This document shows, one piece after another, positions 1 through 6,435 of a DNA stretch of 7,117 nucleotides. The stretch spans positions 1 to 7,117 of the forward strand of contig JAGHRU010000163.1 of assembly GCA_018066225.1 (NCBI GenBank). The letters are read 5' to 3'. The position numbers and the translations under genes were made by a program. Source of the stretch: Candidatus Equimonas enterica (lineage in GTDB: Bacteria; Bacteroidota; Bacteroidia; Bacteroidales; Bacteroidaceae). Each line of letters begins with the position of its first letter. Position 1 is the stretch's first letter. A model generated the notes under the pieces. It did not search any database. It saw only the letters and a program-made list of their open reading frames with translations, and had not been told where the DNA came from.

Positions 1-72
1 CTTCAGGATGGGCTTGAACCAACGACCCCCTGATTAACAGTCAGGTGCTCTAACCAACTGAGCTACTGAAGC
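1..72 (-). tRNA. tRNA-Asn (anticodon GUU), copy 1, cut at the window edge
   Basis: Read on the minus strand this is a cloverleaf with acceptor strand GCTTCAG, D stem GCTC/GAGC with GG in the D loop, anticodon stem CCTGA/TCAGG and loop CTGTTAA, which places anticodon GTT (Asn) in the decoding position. The last acceptor base and the discriminator base lie outside the window, so two 3' bases are missing. The visible part is identical to the second copy. As in that copy, the T stem carries a U-U mismatch at its second pair. It lies 20 bases downstream of copy 2 and is almost certainly processed from the same transcript. Confidence 0.95.
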
Positions 73-92
73 AGGTACATTCTGAAATCTTG

Positions 93-166
93 CGCTTCAG
101 GATGGGCTTGAACCAACGACCCCCTGATTAACAGTCAGGTGCTCTAACCAACTGAGCTACTGAAGC
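93..166 (-). tRNA. tRNA-Asn (anticodon GUU), copy 2, complete
   Basis: This complete 74-base tRNA on the minus strand has acceptor GCTTCAG pairing with CTGAAGC and a discriminator G, as usual for tRNA-Asn. The anticodon loop is CTGTTAA (GUU) on the 5-bp stem CCTGA/TCAGG. The variable loop is GGGTC and the T loop TTCAAGC. The 3' CCA is not encoded, so it must be added after transcription. One oddity is the T stem GTTGG/CCATC, which has a U-U mismatch at the second pair (positions 50-64 in standard numbering); the same mismatch in copy 1 shows it is not a sequencing slip. It is the promoter-proximal gene of the pair, with the promoter box at 231-238 about 65 bases upstream. Confidence 0.97.
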
Positions 167-230
167 AGAAATTGATATCCCGATGGGCGATTTTTACGCT
201 CCGAAGGACATTCTTTTCAGAATTGCGGTG

Positions 231-238
231 CAAAGGTA
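231..238 (-). promoter_or_regulatory. Bacteroidetes-type -7 box for the tRNA-Asn genes
   Basis: The minus strand reads TACCTTTG followed by C, matching the Bacteroidetes primary sigma factor -7 consensus TAnnTTTG. Transcription would start near 224 and run left into the tRNA genes after a leader of about 58 bases. I see no convincing -33 TTTG at the usual spacing. Assignment rests on the box sequence and its position directly upstream of the tRNA pair. Confidence 0.65.
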
Positions 239-261
239 CGGCTTTTTTTTGGAAAATGTGC

Positions 262-269
262 TATCTTTG
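262..269 (+). promoter_or_regulatory. Bacteroidetes-type -7 box for the kinase gene
   Basis: The sequence TATCTTTG, followed by C, matches TAnnTTTG and points rightwards. Transcription would start near 275, about 22 bases before the ATG at 298. That excludes the longer open frame running back to 172, since it would begin upstream of the promoter. No clear -33 element is visible at the usual distance. It lies only 23 bases from the oppositely facing tRNA box, so the two promoters share a very short region. Confidence 0.68.
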
Positions 270-297
270 CAGAAAAATTTTCAAAAAACTTCAAAAT

Positions 298-1281
298 ATG
301 CTCAATATCATAGGTTTCGGCAATGCTCTCGTGGACGCTCTCCTGCGTATCGACAGCGATGACCTGCTCGACGAACTCGGTCTTTACAAAGGCGGTATGC
401 GCCTCATCGACGAAGCGCAGTTTGATGCCCTCTGGCAGCGACTGCGAGGGCGCACGATGGAGCGGCACACGGGCGGCAGCGGCGGCAACTGCATCCTCTG
501 CTTTGCCGACCTCGGCGGTGACGCAGCCTTCGTAGGCAAGACGGCCGACGACGACAATGGCCACTTCTATGCTGCCGAGCGACGCGAACAAGGCGTGCGC
601 GACATTCGCCTCACGCCCACGGGGAGCGGTCGCACGGGTGTGGCCACCACCTTCATCACGCCCGACGGCCAGCGCACCTTTGCCACCCATCTCGGCGTGG
701 CGGGACAGCTTTCTGTGGCCGACCTCCAGCCCTTGTCGTGGCGCGGCTACGACATCTGCTTTCTCGAGGGTTACCTTGTGCAGGACCACGACCTCGTCCG
801 CGCTGCCATCCGCAAGGCGCACGACGAAGGGCTGCGTGTCTTCCTCGATCTCGCGTCCTACAACATCGTGGAGGAGCATCTCGACTTCTTTCGCGAGATA
901 CTCCCCGAGGTCGATACCGTCTTTGCCAACGAGGAGGAAGCCCACGCGCTGACGGGGCTCTCGCCCGAAGCCGCCCTCGAAGCCATCGCCGCGTACTGCC
1001 GCGTCGCGGTGGTCAAGGTGGGCTGCCACGGCGCTATGGCGCGCACCGCAGGCCACACCTATCGCGTGCCAGCCTATCCCGTCGGTAGTGTCATCGACAC
1101 CACTGCTGCGGGCGACTTCTTCGCCGGAGGCTATGCTTACGCCTTCGCCCGCGGGCTGTCCGTCGAAGCCTGCCTCACGCTGGGCGCACGCTGTGCCGCC
1201 GAGGTGATACAGGTCGTCGGCACGCGCCTCAGCGATGCGGTGTGGGACGACCTGCGCCGTTTTGCCAACGACTTGCACTGA
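298..1281 (+). CDS. PfkB-family (ribokinase/adenosine kinase-like) carbohydrate or nucleoside kinase
   Basis: This 327-residue cytosolic kinase would transfer phosphate from ATP to a hydroxymethyl group of a sugar or nucleoside. The N-terminal signature GGSGGN is at residues 59-64. The C-terminal signature DTTAAGDFFAGG begins at Asp267 and supplies the anion-hole AAG and the catalytic base Asp273; E. coli ribokinase also has AAGD here. Length is normal for the family. The stretches 'EGYLVQDHD' and 'FANEEEAHALTG' resemble Bacteroidales proteins usually annotated as adenosine kinase or PfkB kinase, so an adenosine kinase-like role is plausible, but the substrate cannot be read from sequence. 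The frame is open back to a TTG at 172, inside the tRNA promoter region. ATG 298 is preferred because it lies just after the box at 262-269 and begins the conserved 'MLNIIGFGNALVD' strand. The next gene starts 18 bases downstream, suggesting cotranscription. Confidence 0.93.
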   Translation: MLNIIGFGNALVDALLRIDSDDLLDELGLYKGGMRLIDEAQFDALWQRLRGRTMERHTGGSGGNCILCFADLGGDAAFVGKTADDDNGHFYAAERREQGVRDIRLTPTGSGRTGVATTFITPDGQRTFATHLGVAGQLSVADLQPLSWRGYDICFLEGYLVQDHDLVRAAIRKAHDEGLRVFLDLASYNIVEEHLDFFREILPEVDTVFANEEEAHALTGLSPEAALEAIAAYCRVAVVKVGCHGAMARTAGHTYRVPAYPVGSVIDTTAAGDFFAGGYAYAFARGLSVEACLTLGARCAAEVIQVVGTRLSDAVWDDLRRFANDLH

Positions 1282-1299
1282 TAACACGGCCTCGTCACT

Positions 1300-2172
1300 A
1301 TGGAGTTTCGCACCATCCCCTGCCACGCCACCTTGCAGCCTTTCATCCGCAACTATTGGCTGCTCACGGCGCATGCCACGGCAGAAGGCACCGTGCGCAT
1401 CTACTCCAACGGCGCTGCCAGCCTCCACTTCTACCTCGCGCAGCCCGTCCGCTGGGACGACGGCGACCGCCTTTATACCACCTCTTTCAACCGCCACGAC
1501 CGCCCCGTGGAGACGGTGACGACGCCCGCTGGCGACTTCTCCGTCTTGGGCGTAGAGTTCGTCCCCTTCTGCTCCTACCTCTTCCTGCGGTTGCCTGCGT
1601 CGCTCTCCCATGCCTCGACCGAGGACATGGCCGATGCCGACATCTCGGCTGCTGCTGCCGCCGTCCACGCTGCGCCGACCACCGCAGCGCAGGTGCAGTG
1701 TCTCGACGACTTCTTCCTGCGGCGGCTGTCAGCGGTCAGCCCCAGTGAGGCGTTCAACATGGCGCGCATGAGCGACGTATTCCGCGACCTCATCCCCGCC
1801 ACAGGCTGTGAGGCTGCGTCGATGCCGCCCCTTTCGTCTGCCGACCTCGCCGCCTCGGCTTGCCTCGGCACCAAGCAGTTTGGCCGCATCTTCTCGGCCA
1901 CCGTGGGCATGCGTCCCAAGGCCTATCTCCGCCTGCTGCGTTTCCACAGCGCGCTGCGTGCCTTGCGCCAAGCCCCAGCCGAGCAGACCCTCTCCGACAT
2001 CGCGTGGGCGACGGGCTACTACGATGCCTCCCACATGATCAGCGACTTCCGCGACCTCTCGGGCTACACCCCTGCCGAGGTGCGCACGCTGGGTGGCCGC
2101 CTCACCGAGACCTTTGGCGACGATTTCAGCAGCAAGATGAAGAAGAAAATCGTCACAGCGCATCTGGTGTGA
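1300..2172 (+). CDS. AraC-family transcriptional regulator with DUF6597-like N-terminal domain
   Basis: This is a 290-residue cytoplasmic DNA-binding regulator. The C-terminal part carries both AraC helix-turn-helix motifs. The first is at about residues 178-200 ('LAASACLGTKQFGRIF'). The second, at about 230-262, runs from 'LSDIAWATGYYDASHM' through 'FRDLSGYTPAEVR', the classic AraC signature region. The N-terminal half (about 8-150) begins 'LQPFIRNYW' and contains 'VLGVEFVPFCSYLFLRLPA', resembling the DUF6597 domain found before AraC domains; its ligand is unknown. The stretch 'AAAAAVHAAP' (about 137-146) is probably a linker or helix. The gene starts 18 bases after the kinase stop with no promoter-like box between them, so the two probably form an operon. 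Whether it controls the kinase, itself or the S41 gene is not visible. The start is the only ATG giving the full N-terminal domain. Confidence 0.93.
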   Translation: MEFRTIPCHATLQPFIRNYWLLTAHATAEGTVRIYSNGAASLHFYLAQPVRWDDGDRLYTTSFNRHDRPVETVTTPAGDFSVLGVEFVPFCSYLFLRLPASLSHASTEDMADADISAAAAAVHAAPTTAAQVQCLDDFFLRRLSAVSPSEAFNMARMSDVFRDLIPATGCEAASMPPLSSADLAASACLGTKQFGRIFSATVGMRPKAYLRLLRFHSALRALRQAPAEQTLSDIAWATGYYDASHMISDFRDLSGYTPAEVRTLGGRLTETFGDDFSSKMKKKIVTAHLV

Positions 2173-2215
2173 ACGAAAGTCTGTTTTTTACAACGCCGCA
2201 TCCGCCACTTTTGAC

Positions 2216-2223
2216 TATCTTTG
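2216..2223 (+). promoter_or_regulatory. Bacteroidetes-type -7 box upstream of the small ORF and S41 gene
   Basis: TATCTTTG followed by C, preceded by a T-rich stretch, matches TAnnTTTG and is the same sequence as the kinase box. Transcription would start near 2230, leaving a leader of about 105 bases before the S41 start at 2335, with a 25-codon ORF inside it. No clear -33 TTTG is present at the usual spacing. The box also lies upstream of the TTG at 2221 that would give a longer S41 frame, which argues against that start. Confidence 0.65.
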
Positions 2224-2248
2224 CACCACACATCCAATCACTATTGCT

Positions 2249-2326
2249 ATGATTATTGTTGCTACCGTCGCTACCGCTGCCGCGCTCTCGGTAGGTACGA
2301 CACTCATCGTCCACCACTCCAAGTAA
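2249..2326 (+). CDS. Small hydrophobic protein or leader peptide, 25 residues
   Basis: An ATG opens a 25-codon frame ending in TAA, lying just after the promoter-like box at 2216-2223 and ending 8 bases before the S41 start codon. The product begins MIIVATVATAAALSVG, continues with a short hydrophobic run and ends HHSK. It would be one membrane-spanning helix with a positively charged end. Codons are GC-rich (ACC, GTC, GCC, CTC), like the neighbouring genes. I do not recognise a family. It could be a genuine small membrane protein, a leader peptide whose translation affects the peptidase gene, or a chance frame. Conservation across relatives would decide. Confidence 0.45.
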   Translation: MIIVATVATAAALSVGTTLIVHHSK

Positions 2327-2334
2327 ACGCTATC

Positions 2335-3474
2335 ATGAAGCATCTCCTCTTACTCCTGCTCTGCTGTCTCTCGCTGACAGCAGCGGCGCAGCCGTGGCGT
2401 CAGATGAAGACGCTCGACGATGCCCCTTTCCTCCACAACAAAGCCTACCAGAAGGGCAATAAGTATCAGCGCGACGCCATCCTCTTTGTCGATATGCTCG
2501 CCGACACCCACCCCTACTACGCCAAGCGCGCGCGCCGCGACAGTCTCCTATCCACGCAGCCTGCGCTGCTCAAAGCCTGTGGCAAGTGTAAGTCCGACTC
2601 CGCCTTCTCGCAGCTCCTCTACGGTGTGCTGGGTCGCCTCCACGACAAGCACACCGACCTGATGGACACCGTGACCTATGGCGTGCGCCTCCGCGAGAAA
2701 ATGGCGCAGAAGGCCGCCGAGCCTGTCTCCCATGACGAGGGCATTATGGCGCGCCACGACGCGCTCTTCGACTATACTTTGCTGCCCGAGCACAGCCTGT
2801 GCTACTTGCAGCTGAACCAGTGCGCCGATGCCCGCACCCAGCGCGATGCGTCGCTGCCGCGCTTTGATGTGCTGCTCGAGGAGATGTTTGGCGCGATAGA
2901 CTCTCTCGGCATCGCGACCCTCGTGGTCGATGCGCAGTACAACAATGGCGGCAACAGCGGCCTCTGCACCGAGCTCCTGCTGCACCTCTGCCGCGCAGAG
3001 CAGTTGCGCGACTTCACCACCTATCTCCGCTTCTCGCGCCTAATGGAGATGTATAACCCCGGCGTGGCCACCGTGCGTCAGCAGTGGGAAGCCGAAGGCC
3101 ATGCCGACGAGATGTACAGCCGTCCTACGCCGCCGATGCCGCCCATCGAGGGGCAGAAAATCTACGGCGGCCGTGTGGTCTTCGTCATGAGCGAGCGTAC
3201 GTATAGCAGCGCGGGCATGCTGATGACACTGGCGCGCGACAACCATATCGGCACCATCGTAGGCACGACCTCTTCGTTCCCGCCGTCGCACTACGGCGAA
3301 GTGCTGCCCTATGTCCTCCCCAACACGGGCGTCTTCGGCACGGTGTGCTGCAAGTATTTCGCGCGTCCCGATGTCACCCATCTCGAAGATGAGGCGCTCG
3401 AGCCCGACGTACGCCTCGACCTTACCGACAAGGCGGCAGCCTGGCAATACATCCTCACGCACTACGGCAAATAG
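2335..3474 (+). CDS. Secreted S41-family (tail-specific protease-like) peptidase homologue
   Basis: A 379-residue protein with an N-terminal signal peptide (about residues 1-18, 'MKHLLLLLLCC...TAAA' before Gln), so it acts in the periplasm or at the outer membrane. Three S41 landmarks are visible. 'LHDKHTDL' at 102-109 contains His106. 'LVVDAQYNNGGNSG' at 196-209 matches the D-x-R-x-N-x-GG strand-loop, with Gln in place of Arg. 'SERTYSSAGML' at 286-296 places the likely nucleophile at Ser292 in the oxyanion-helix region. The Lys that completes the dyad in CtpA proteases (FGKG region) is absent; here the segment reads 'SHYGEVLPY' with Glu322. A tricorn-like Ser/His/Glu arrangement, or loss of activity, is therefore possible. 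No PDZ domain is recognisable. The frame is open further upstream, but ATG 2335 is chosen because it starts the signal peptide. Substrate is unknown. Confidence 0.87.
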   Translation: MKHLLLLLLCCLSLTAAAQPWRQMKTLDDAPFLHNKAYQKGNKYQRDAILFVDMLADTHPYYAKRARRDSLLSTQPALLKACGKCKSDSAFSQLLYGVLGRLHDKHTDLMDTVTYGVRLREKMAQKAAEPVSHDEGIMARHDALFDYTLLPEHSLCYLQLNQCADARTQRDASLPRFDVLLEEMFGAIDSLGIATLVVDAQYNNGGNSGLCTELLLHLCRAEQLRDFTTYLRFSRLMEMYNPGVATVRQQWEAEGHADEMYSRPTPPMPPIEGQKIYGGRVVFVMSERTYSSAGMLMTLARDNHIGTIVGTTSSFPPSHYGEVLPYVLPNTGVFGTVCCKYFARPDVTHLEDEALEPDVRLDLTDKAAAWQYILTHYGK

Positions 3475-3485
3475 CCGAGGCATAC

Positions 3486-3541
3486 ATACAAACTGACGAC
3501 GCGGCATAGAAGTGCATCTATGCCGCGTCGTCAGTTTGTGT
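3486..3541. terminator. Long hairpin between convergent genes, likely bidirectional terminator
   Basis: Arms 3486-3510 and 3517-3541 pair over 25 bp with one T-G wobble (3487/3540) and a 6-base loop (AGTGCA). It begins 12 bases after the S41 stop and ends 12 bases before the stop of the convergent small gene. Neither side has a clear T run, so it is not a textbook intrinsic terminator. The position between two converging 3' ends still makes transcription termination or 3'-end protection of both mRNAs the best reading. Confidence 0.75.
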
Positions 3542-3553
3542 ATGAGGTCGTGT

Positions 3554-3742
3554 TTAGTCCCAGTCTTCGACCCAGTCGTTGTGCGCTCTGGGGCGGGCAT
3601 CAAAGTCGCCGCCGAAGTCTTCTTCGCCAGTGGTCAGGTCTTTGAGCGGATCGCCCGAGGAGGTGTCGCGCAGGGAGGCGGCGAGGGGCTGCTCGATGTG
3701 CAGCGTCACCTCGTCGGCCATAGGGGTAATATATTTCTTCAT
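3554..3742 (-). CDS. Small Bacteroidales 'MKKYITP' protein, function unknown
   Basis: This 62-residue protein opens MKKYITPMADEV, then 'LHIEQPLAAS', and ends in an acidic, Trp-containing tail (HNDWVEDWD). Small proteins of this build (MKK-Y-x-x-P start, a short hydrophobic 'LAAS' or 'LAGS' segment, then a Gly/Asp-rich acidic tail) are common in Prevotella and Bacteroides and have no established role. It has no clear signal peptide and no cysteines. It starts 24 bases after the stop of the 871-residue secreted protein on the same strand, with no terminator or promoter box between them, so the two are probably cotranscribed. There is no visible Shine-Dalgarno sequence, as usual for the group. 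The reading frame on the opposite strand here is a shadow. Confidence 0.78.
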   Translation of the reverse strand: MKKYITPMADEVTLHIEQPLAASLRDTSSGDPLKDLTTGEEDFGGDFDARPRAHNDWVEDWD

Positions 3743-3766
3743 GGTGATAGGCTTGTTGTTAGGAGG

Positions 3767-6382
3767 TTACTTGATGATTTTCTTGCCGCCGACGATGTAG
3801 AGGCCGCGTGTGGTGGCCTTGGTCTGACGGCCGCTGAGGTCGTAGATGTGCTGCTCACGCGCTATATTAGCCGTGGCGATGCCGTCGGTGGTGGCTTCGC
3901 TGAAGCCTATCTTCATGCGCTCAGGAGCGGCGTAGAAGCCCAAGTAGGCGAACAAACCTACGGTGCACTTGAAGGTCGCGCCTTCGCCAGCGCGGCGAAA
4001 CTCTGCGGTGCCGTCGCCGTTATTGACAATGCCGTAGAAGAGCCCCACTTCCTCGGGTTGCACGGGGCGGATGCCGTAGTTGCCTTGGAAGAGCCATGCG
4101 TCGTGCTGCACCTCGACGAGCGTCGTCGCCTTGCAGGTCGTGCCGAAGTAGATGGGCGCAGTGGTGTCGGCGGTGAGATAGATGAGGTAGGGCACGCCAG
4201 CGCGCAGCAGTGAGGTGTCATCGACCTTGGCGAAGAGCAGGGTCTCGCCGTCGGCGGAGAGGCCGCTAAACTCGCGCACCTCGTCGATGATGCCTGTGCC
4301 GAAGGCTGCTGCATCCCAGTCGAAGGGCAGCGTGATGGTGTTCCAGCCTGCCTTGAAGGTGCGGGTATATTTATAGTTGTGCAGGCCGAGGTAGTCGGTG
4401 TAGTTGGCCTCGAGTTGCGTGTCTTTGCTGATAGCAATCTCGGGTGCTACGACGACCTTGATGATTTGGCCGAGGCTGCTCTGCATGTCTATGTCGATGG
4501 TGGCGAGCATGAGGTCGGCTGCCGTATTGACCTGTGCCGTCATGTCGAGAGGCACTGCGCCGATGCTCGGGCCTATCCAAGCGGGCACGCTGGGGTCGTC
4601 GCCCGCAGCAATCGTGATGTCGCCCTTGAAGGTGTAGCGGTTGGTGGCAGCGTCGTATTGCAGACCCTCCACGGTGATGTTGCCCACGCCCATGTACTGG
4701 CCACCGAGGGTTGCGCCGAAGTTGCGCAGCGAGAAGGCATAGGTGTCATCAGAACGCTTGGTGAAGGTGATGTCAGCGGGGATGGTAGCAGAGGTCTGGC
4801 CGTTGATGCAGACGGTGAGCACCTTGTGGAAGGTCGTGACCTCGGATCGCGGTGTAGCAAACTGCACGGTGTAGATGTGCTGGTTGGTGGGATTGACAGC
4901 GATGTCTGCGCCCTTGACGGTGAGCGTGAGCAGACAGGAGGCAGCGTCGTAGAGCGTATCTACCGTTGCGCTGTGGCCGTCGATGTCGAGGCTGAGCAGG
5001 CTCGCGTCGTAGGGGGCATCGACGCTGGCTGCGTCGTCGTTGAAAGTCAGCGGTGTGCCGTCGTAGGTTGCGCTGCGCAGGCTGCTGTTGTAGATGAGCG
5101 TGATGTCGTCGATGTAGAGATGGTCGCCCACGCTGCCTTTGCCCGGCGTCTTATTGGTGGTGAAGTTGGCGATGATGTACTTCTGACCGTCTGTGGTGTT
5201 GCCCGTGGGTGAGAAGGGCAGGGTCTTTTCCGTCCAGTCGCACGCGCCAAAGTTGAGTTCGGCTTGCGCTAATGCGTGCGCCTTGTTGGCATCGTTGTCG
5301 TGGCTCGGGTCGCCGTAAGTGATGTAGTCGTACGCGTCGTGTACGCTTACGGCGATGCGGGCTTGATCGGTGGCGGTGATGGGGCTGAACTTCACCCACA
5401 CTTTCATCGCGTCGGGGATGGCGGCGATGGTCTCGCTCTTGGCGGGGTCGGCGATGTGGCTTTCGTTGTGGTTGGCCGCATCTTTGGCCGTTATCGAGCC
5501 TGCTATAATCGTGCCCAGCGTAAGGTTGCCCTGTGCAATGATGCCCATAAATGCGTCGCGCGAGAAGATGTCGGCGGCGTAGTAGCCATTGCTGCCCGGG
5601 CGACCTTCGGCGCGTGCCACTTGCACGCCTTTGGCCGTGGAGGCGAGGTTTCCTTCTACGGTCTCAAAGGAGTTCCAGTTGTTGGGCGCGTGGTTGCTAC
5701 CCGTGACGTTGCTCCAATCTTCAAAGTCGCCGTTGCCAATCTGGGTGATGCCGTCTTGGCTATGGTCGAGCACGGTGACGATGTAGGAGGCAGATGCGCT
5801 GCCGATGGCGGCCTTGATGGTCGTAGAGCCTCGGCCGACAGCGGTCACGGTGCCGTCAGCAGCCACGGTGGCTACGGCGGTGTTGCTGCTGCTGTATTGC
5901 AGGTCGTCAGCGGTGGCATTAGTCACGCTGACCTCGGCTTTGTAAGTCTTCGTGATGTTGAGGTAGGTGGCGTTGATGGCGAAGGCGATGATGGGTGCAC
6001 CTTTCGCAGCAAACTTGGCCGTATAATTGACTGTGGTAGATGTCGCATCCGTGTCCGAGCAGTTTTCCACCGTAGCGGTGTAGGGATTGTCGGTGCTGAC
6101 TTGACTCTCGCCGTCGAACCAGCCGACGAAGTCGTAGCCGTCGGTGGCTTGGGCGTGGAGGTAGTAGGTGTGTGTTGTGCTCGACGTCTTTTGGGTCTTC
6201 TCGTCGGAGTCTTCGTAGTCCGTGTCGGCGGGTGTCTTCGCCTCGGTCGCTACATAGACCTTGCCAGAGCCCGAGGGCGTGGCGGTAGCGGTGACCTTGG
6301 AGTAGTAGTTGTTGCCAGCCAACGCACTACCTGTCACCATGGACAGCAGGGCTGTCAGCAGGAATAGTCTAATCGTTTTCAT
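3767..6382 (-). CDS. Large secreted multidomain surface protein: InlB-like repeat, Ig-like, PCMD-like and calycin-like domains
   Basis: An 871-residue exported protein. Residues 1-22 form a signal peptide ending 'GSALA'. Residues about 28-126 resemble a divergent InlB/Listeria-Bacteroides repeat ('GYDFVGWFDG' ... 'VNYTAKF'). Residues about 130-205 look like a Big_2 Ig-like domain ('YSSSNTAVATVAADGTVTAV'). Residues about 212-432 fit the PCMD domain, starting 'IGNGDFEDWSN' and ending 'LYIDDITLIYNS'. Residues about 515-648 fit a calycin-like beta-barrel ('FSLRNFGATLGGQYMGVGNI'). Residues about 672-830 are a beta-rich region ('AGWNTITLPFDW', 'AGVPYLIYL') often seen near the C-terminus of Prevotella surface proteins. 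The tail (845-871, 'HIYDLSGRQ' ... 'GLYIVGGKKIIK') resembles a type IX secretion or sorting tail. No enzyme active site is visible; glycan or ligand binding is a guess from domain types. The 62-residue gene follows 24 bases downstream. No canonical promoter box is seen upstream. Confidence 0.9.
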   Translation of the reverse strand: MKTIRLFLLTALLSMVTGSALAGNNYYSKVTATATPSGSGKVYVATEAKTPADTDYEDSDEKTQKTSSTTHTYYLHAQATDGYDFVGWFDGESQVSTDNPYTATVENCSDTDATSTTVNYTAKFAAKGAPIIAFAINATYLNITKTYKAEVSVTNATADDLQYSSSNTAVATVAADGTVTAVGRGSTTIKAAIGSASASYIVTVLDHSQDGITQIGNGDFEDWSNVTGSNHAPNNWNSFETVEGNLASTAKGVQVARAEGRPGSNGYYAADIFSRDAFMGIIAQGNLTLGTIIAGSITAKDAANHNESHIADPAKSETIAAIPDAMKVWVKFSPITATDQARIAVSVHDAYDYITYGDPSHDNDANKAHALAQAELNFGACDWTEKTLPFSPTGNTTDGQKYIIANFTTNKTPGKGSVGDHLYIDDITLIYNSSLRSATYDGTPLTFNDDAASVDAPYDASLLSLDIDGHSATVDTLYDAASCLLTLTVKGADIAVNPTNQHIYTVQFATPRSEVTTFHKVLTVCINGQTSATIPADITFTKRSDDTYAFSLRNFGATLGGQYMGVGNITVEGLQYDAATNRYTFKGDITIAAGDDPSVPAWIGPSIGAVPLDMTAQVNTAADLMLATIDIDMQSSLGQIIKVVVAPEIAISKDTQLEANYTDYLGLHNYKYTRTFKAGWNTITLPFDWDAAAFGTGIIDEVREFSGLSADGETLLFAKVDDTSLLRAGVPYLIYLTADTTAPIYFGTTCKATTLVEVQHDAWLFQGNYGIRPVQPEEVGLFYGIVNNGDGTAEFRRAGEGATFKCTVGLFAYLGFYAAPERMKIGFSEATTDGIATANIAREQHIYDLSGRQTKATTRGLYIVGGKKIIK

Positions 6383-6435
6383 AGGGTATGTTGATGTTAA
6401 TTTAGTTTGCGGTATATCGATTTGCCCAAACGCGA

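Larger units (their letters stand above)
1..168. repeat. Perfect 74-base tandem direct repeat containing the tRNA genes
   Basis: Bases 1-74 and 95-168 are identical. The identity runs two bases past the 5' end of the tRNA gene and stops, and the 20-base spacer at 73-92 is not repeated after copy 2. The first copy may extend leftwards beyond the window. This is a simple tandem duplication of a tRNA gene, giving two copies per transcript. Confidence 0.93.

Noticed and set aside
172..297. N-terminal extension of the kinase from a TTG at 172
   Set aside because: It would begin six bases from the tRNA gene and run through both promoter-like boxes; the added residues have no kinase similarity, while ATG 298 begins the conserved first strand.
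217..1668. A 483-codon open frame on the minus strand opposite the kinase and the start of the regulator
   Set aside because: It runs antisense through a kinase with clear PfkB motifs and spans two genes; its product is low-complexity Gly/Val/Arg/Glu-rich text typical of GC-rich antisense frames and shows no domain.
2153..2189. Possible intrinsic terminator after the AraC gene (TCACA...TGTGA followed by a T run at 2184-2189)
   Set aside because: The stem is only five base pairs with a 10-base loop, and the T run lies 11 bases away, so support is too weak for a feature.
2221..2334. N-terminal extension of the S41 protein from a TTG at 2221
   Set aside because: It would start inside the promoter-like box and bury the signal peptide that begins at ATG 2335.
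5276..6367. A 363-codon plus-strand open frame, with others at 3512-4213 and 4379-5212
   Set aside because: All lie opposite the 871-residue gene, whose signal peptide, domains and C-terminal tail are recognisable. The opposite frames give Val/Gly/Arg-rich products with no motif.
6383..6435. Promoter for the 871-residue gene
   Set aside because: I searched the minus strand for TAnnTTTG and found none. A TTTG at 6427-6430 has no matching -7 box at the right spacing, so transcription may come from an atypical promoter or from the PAP2 side.
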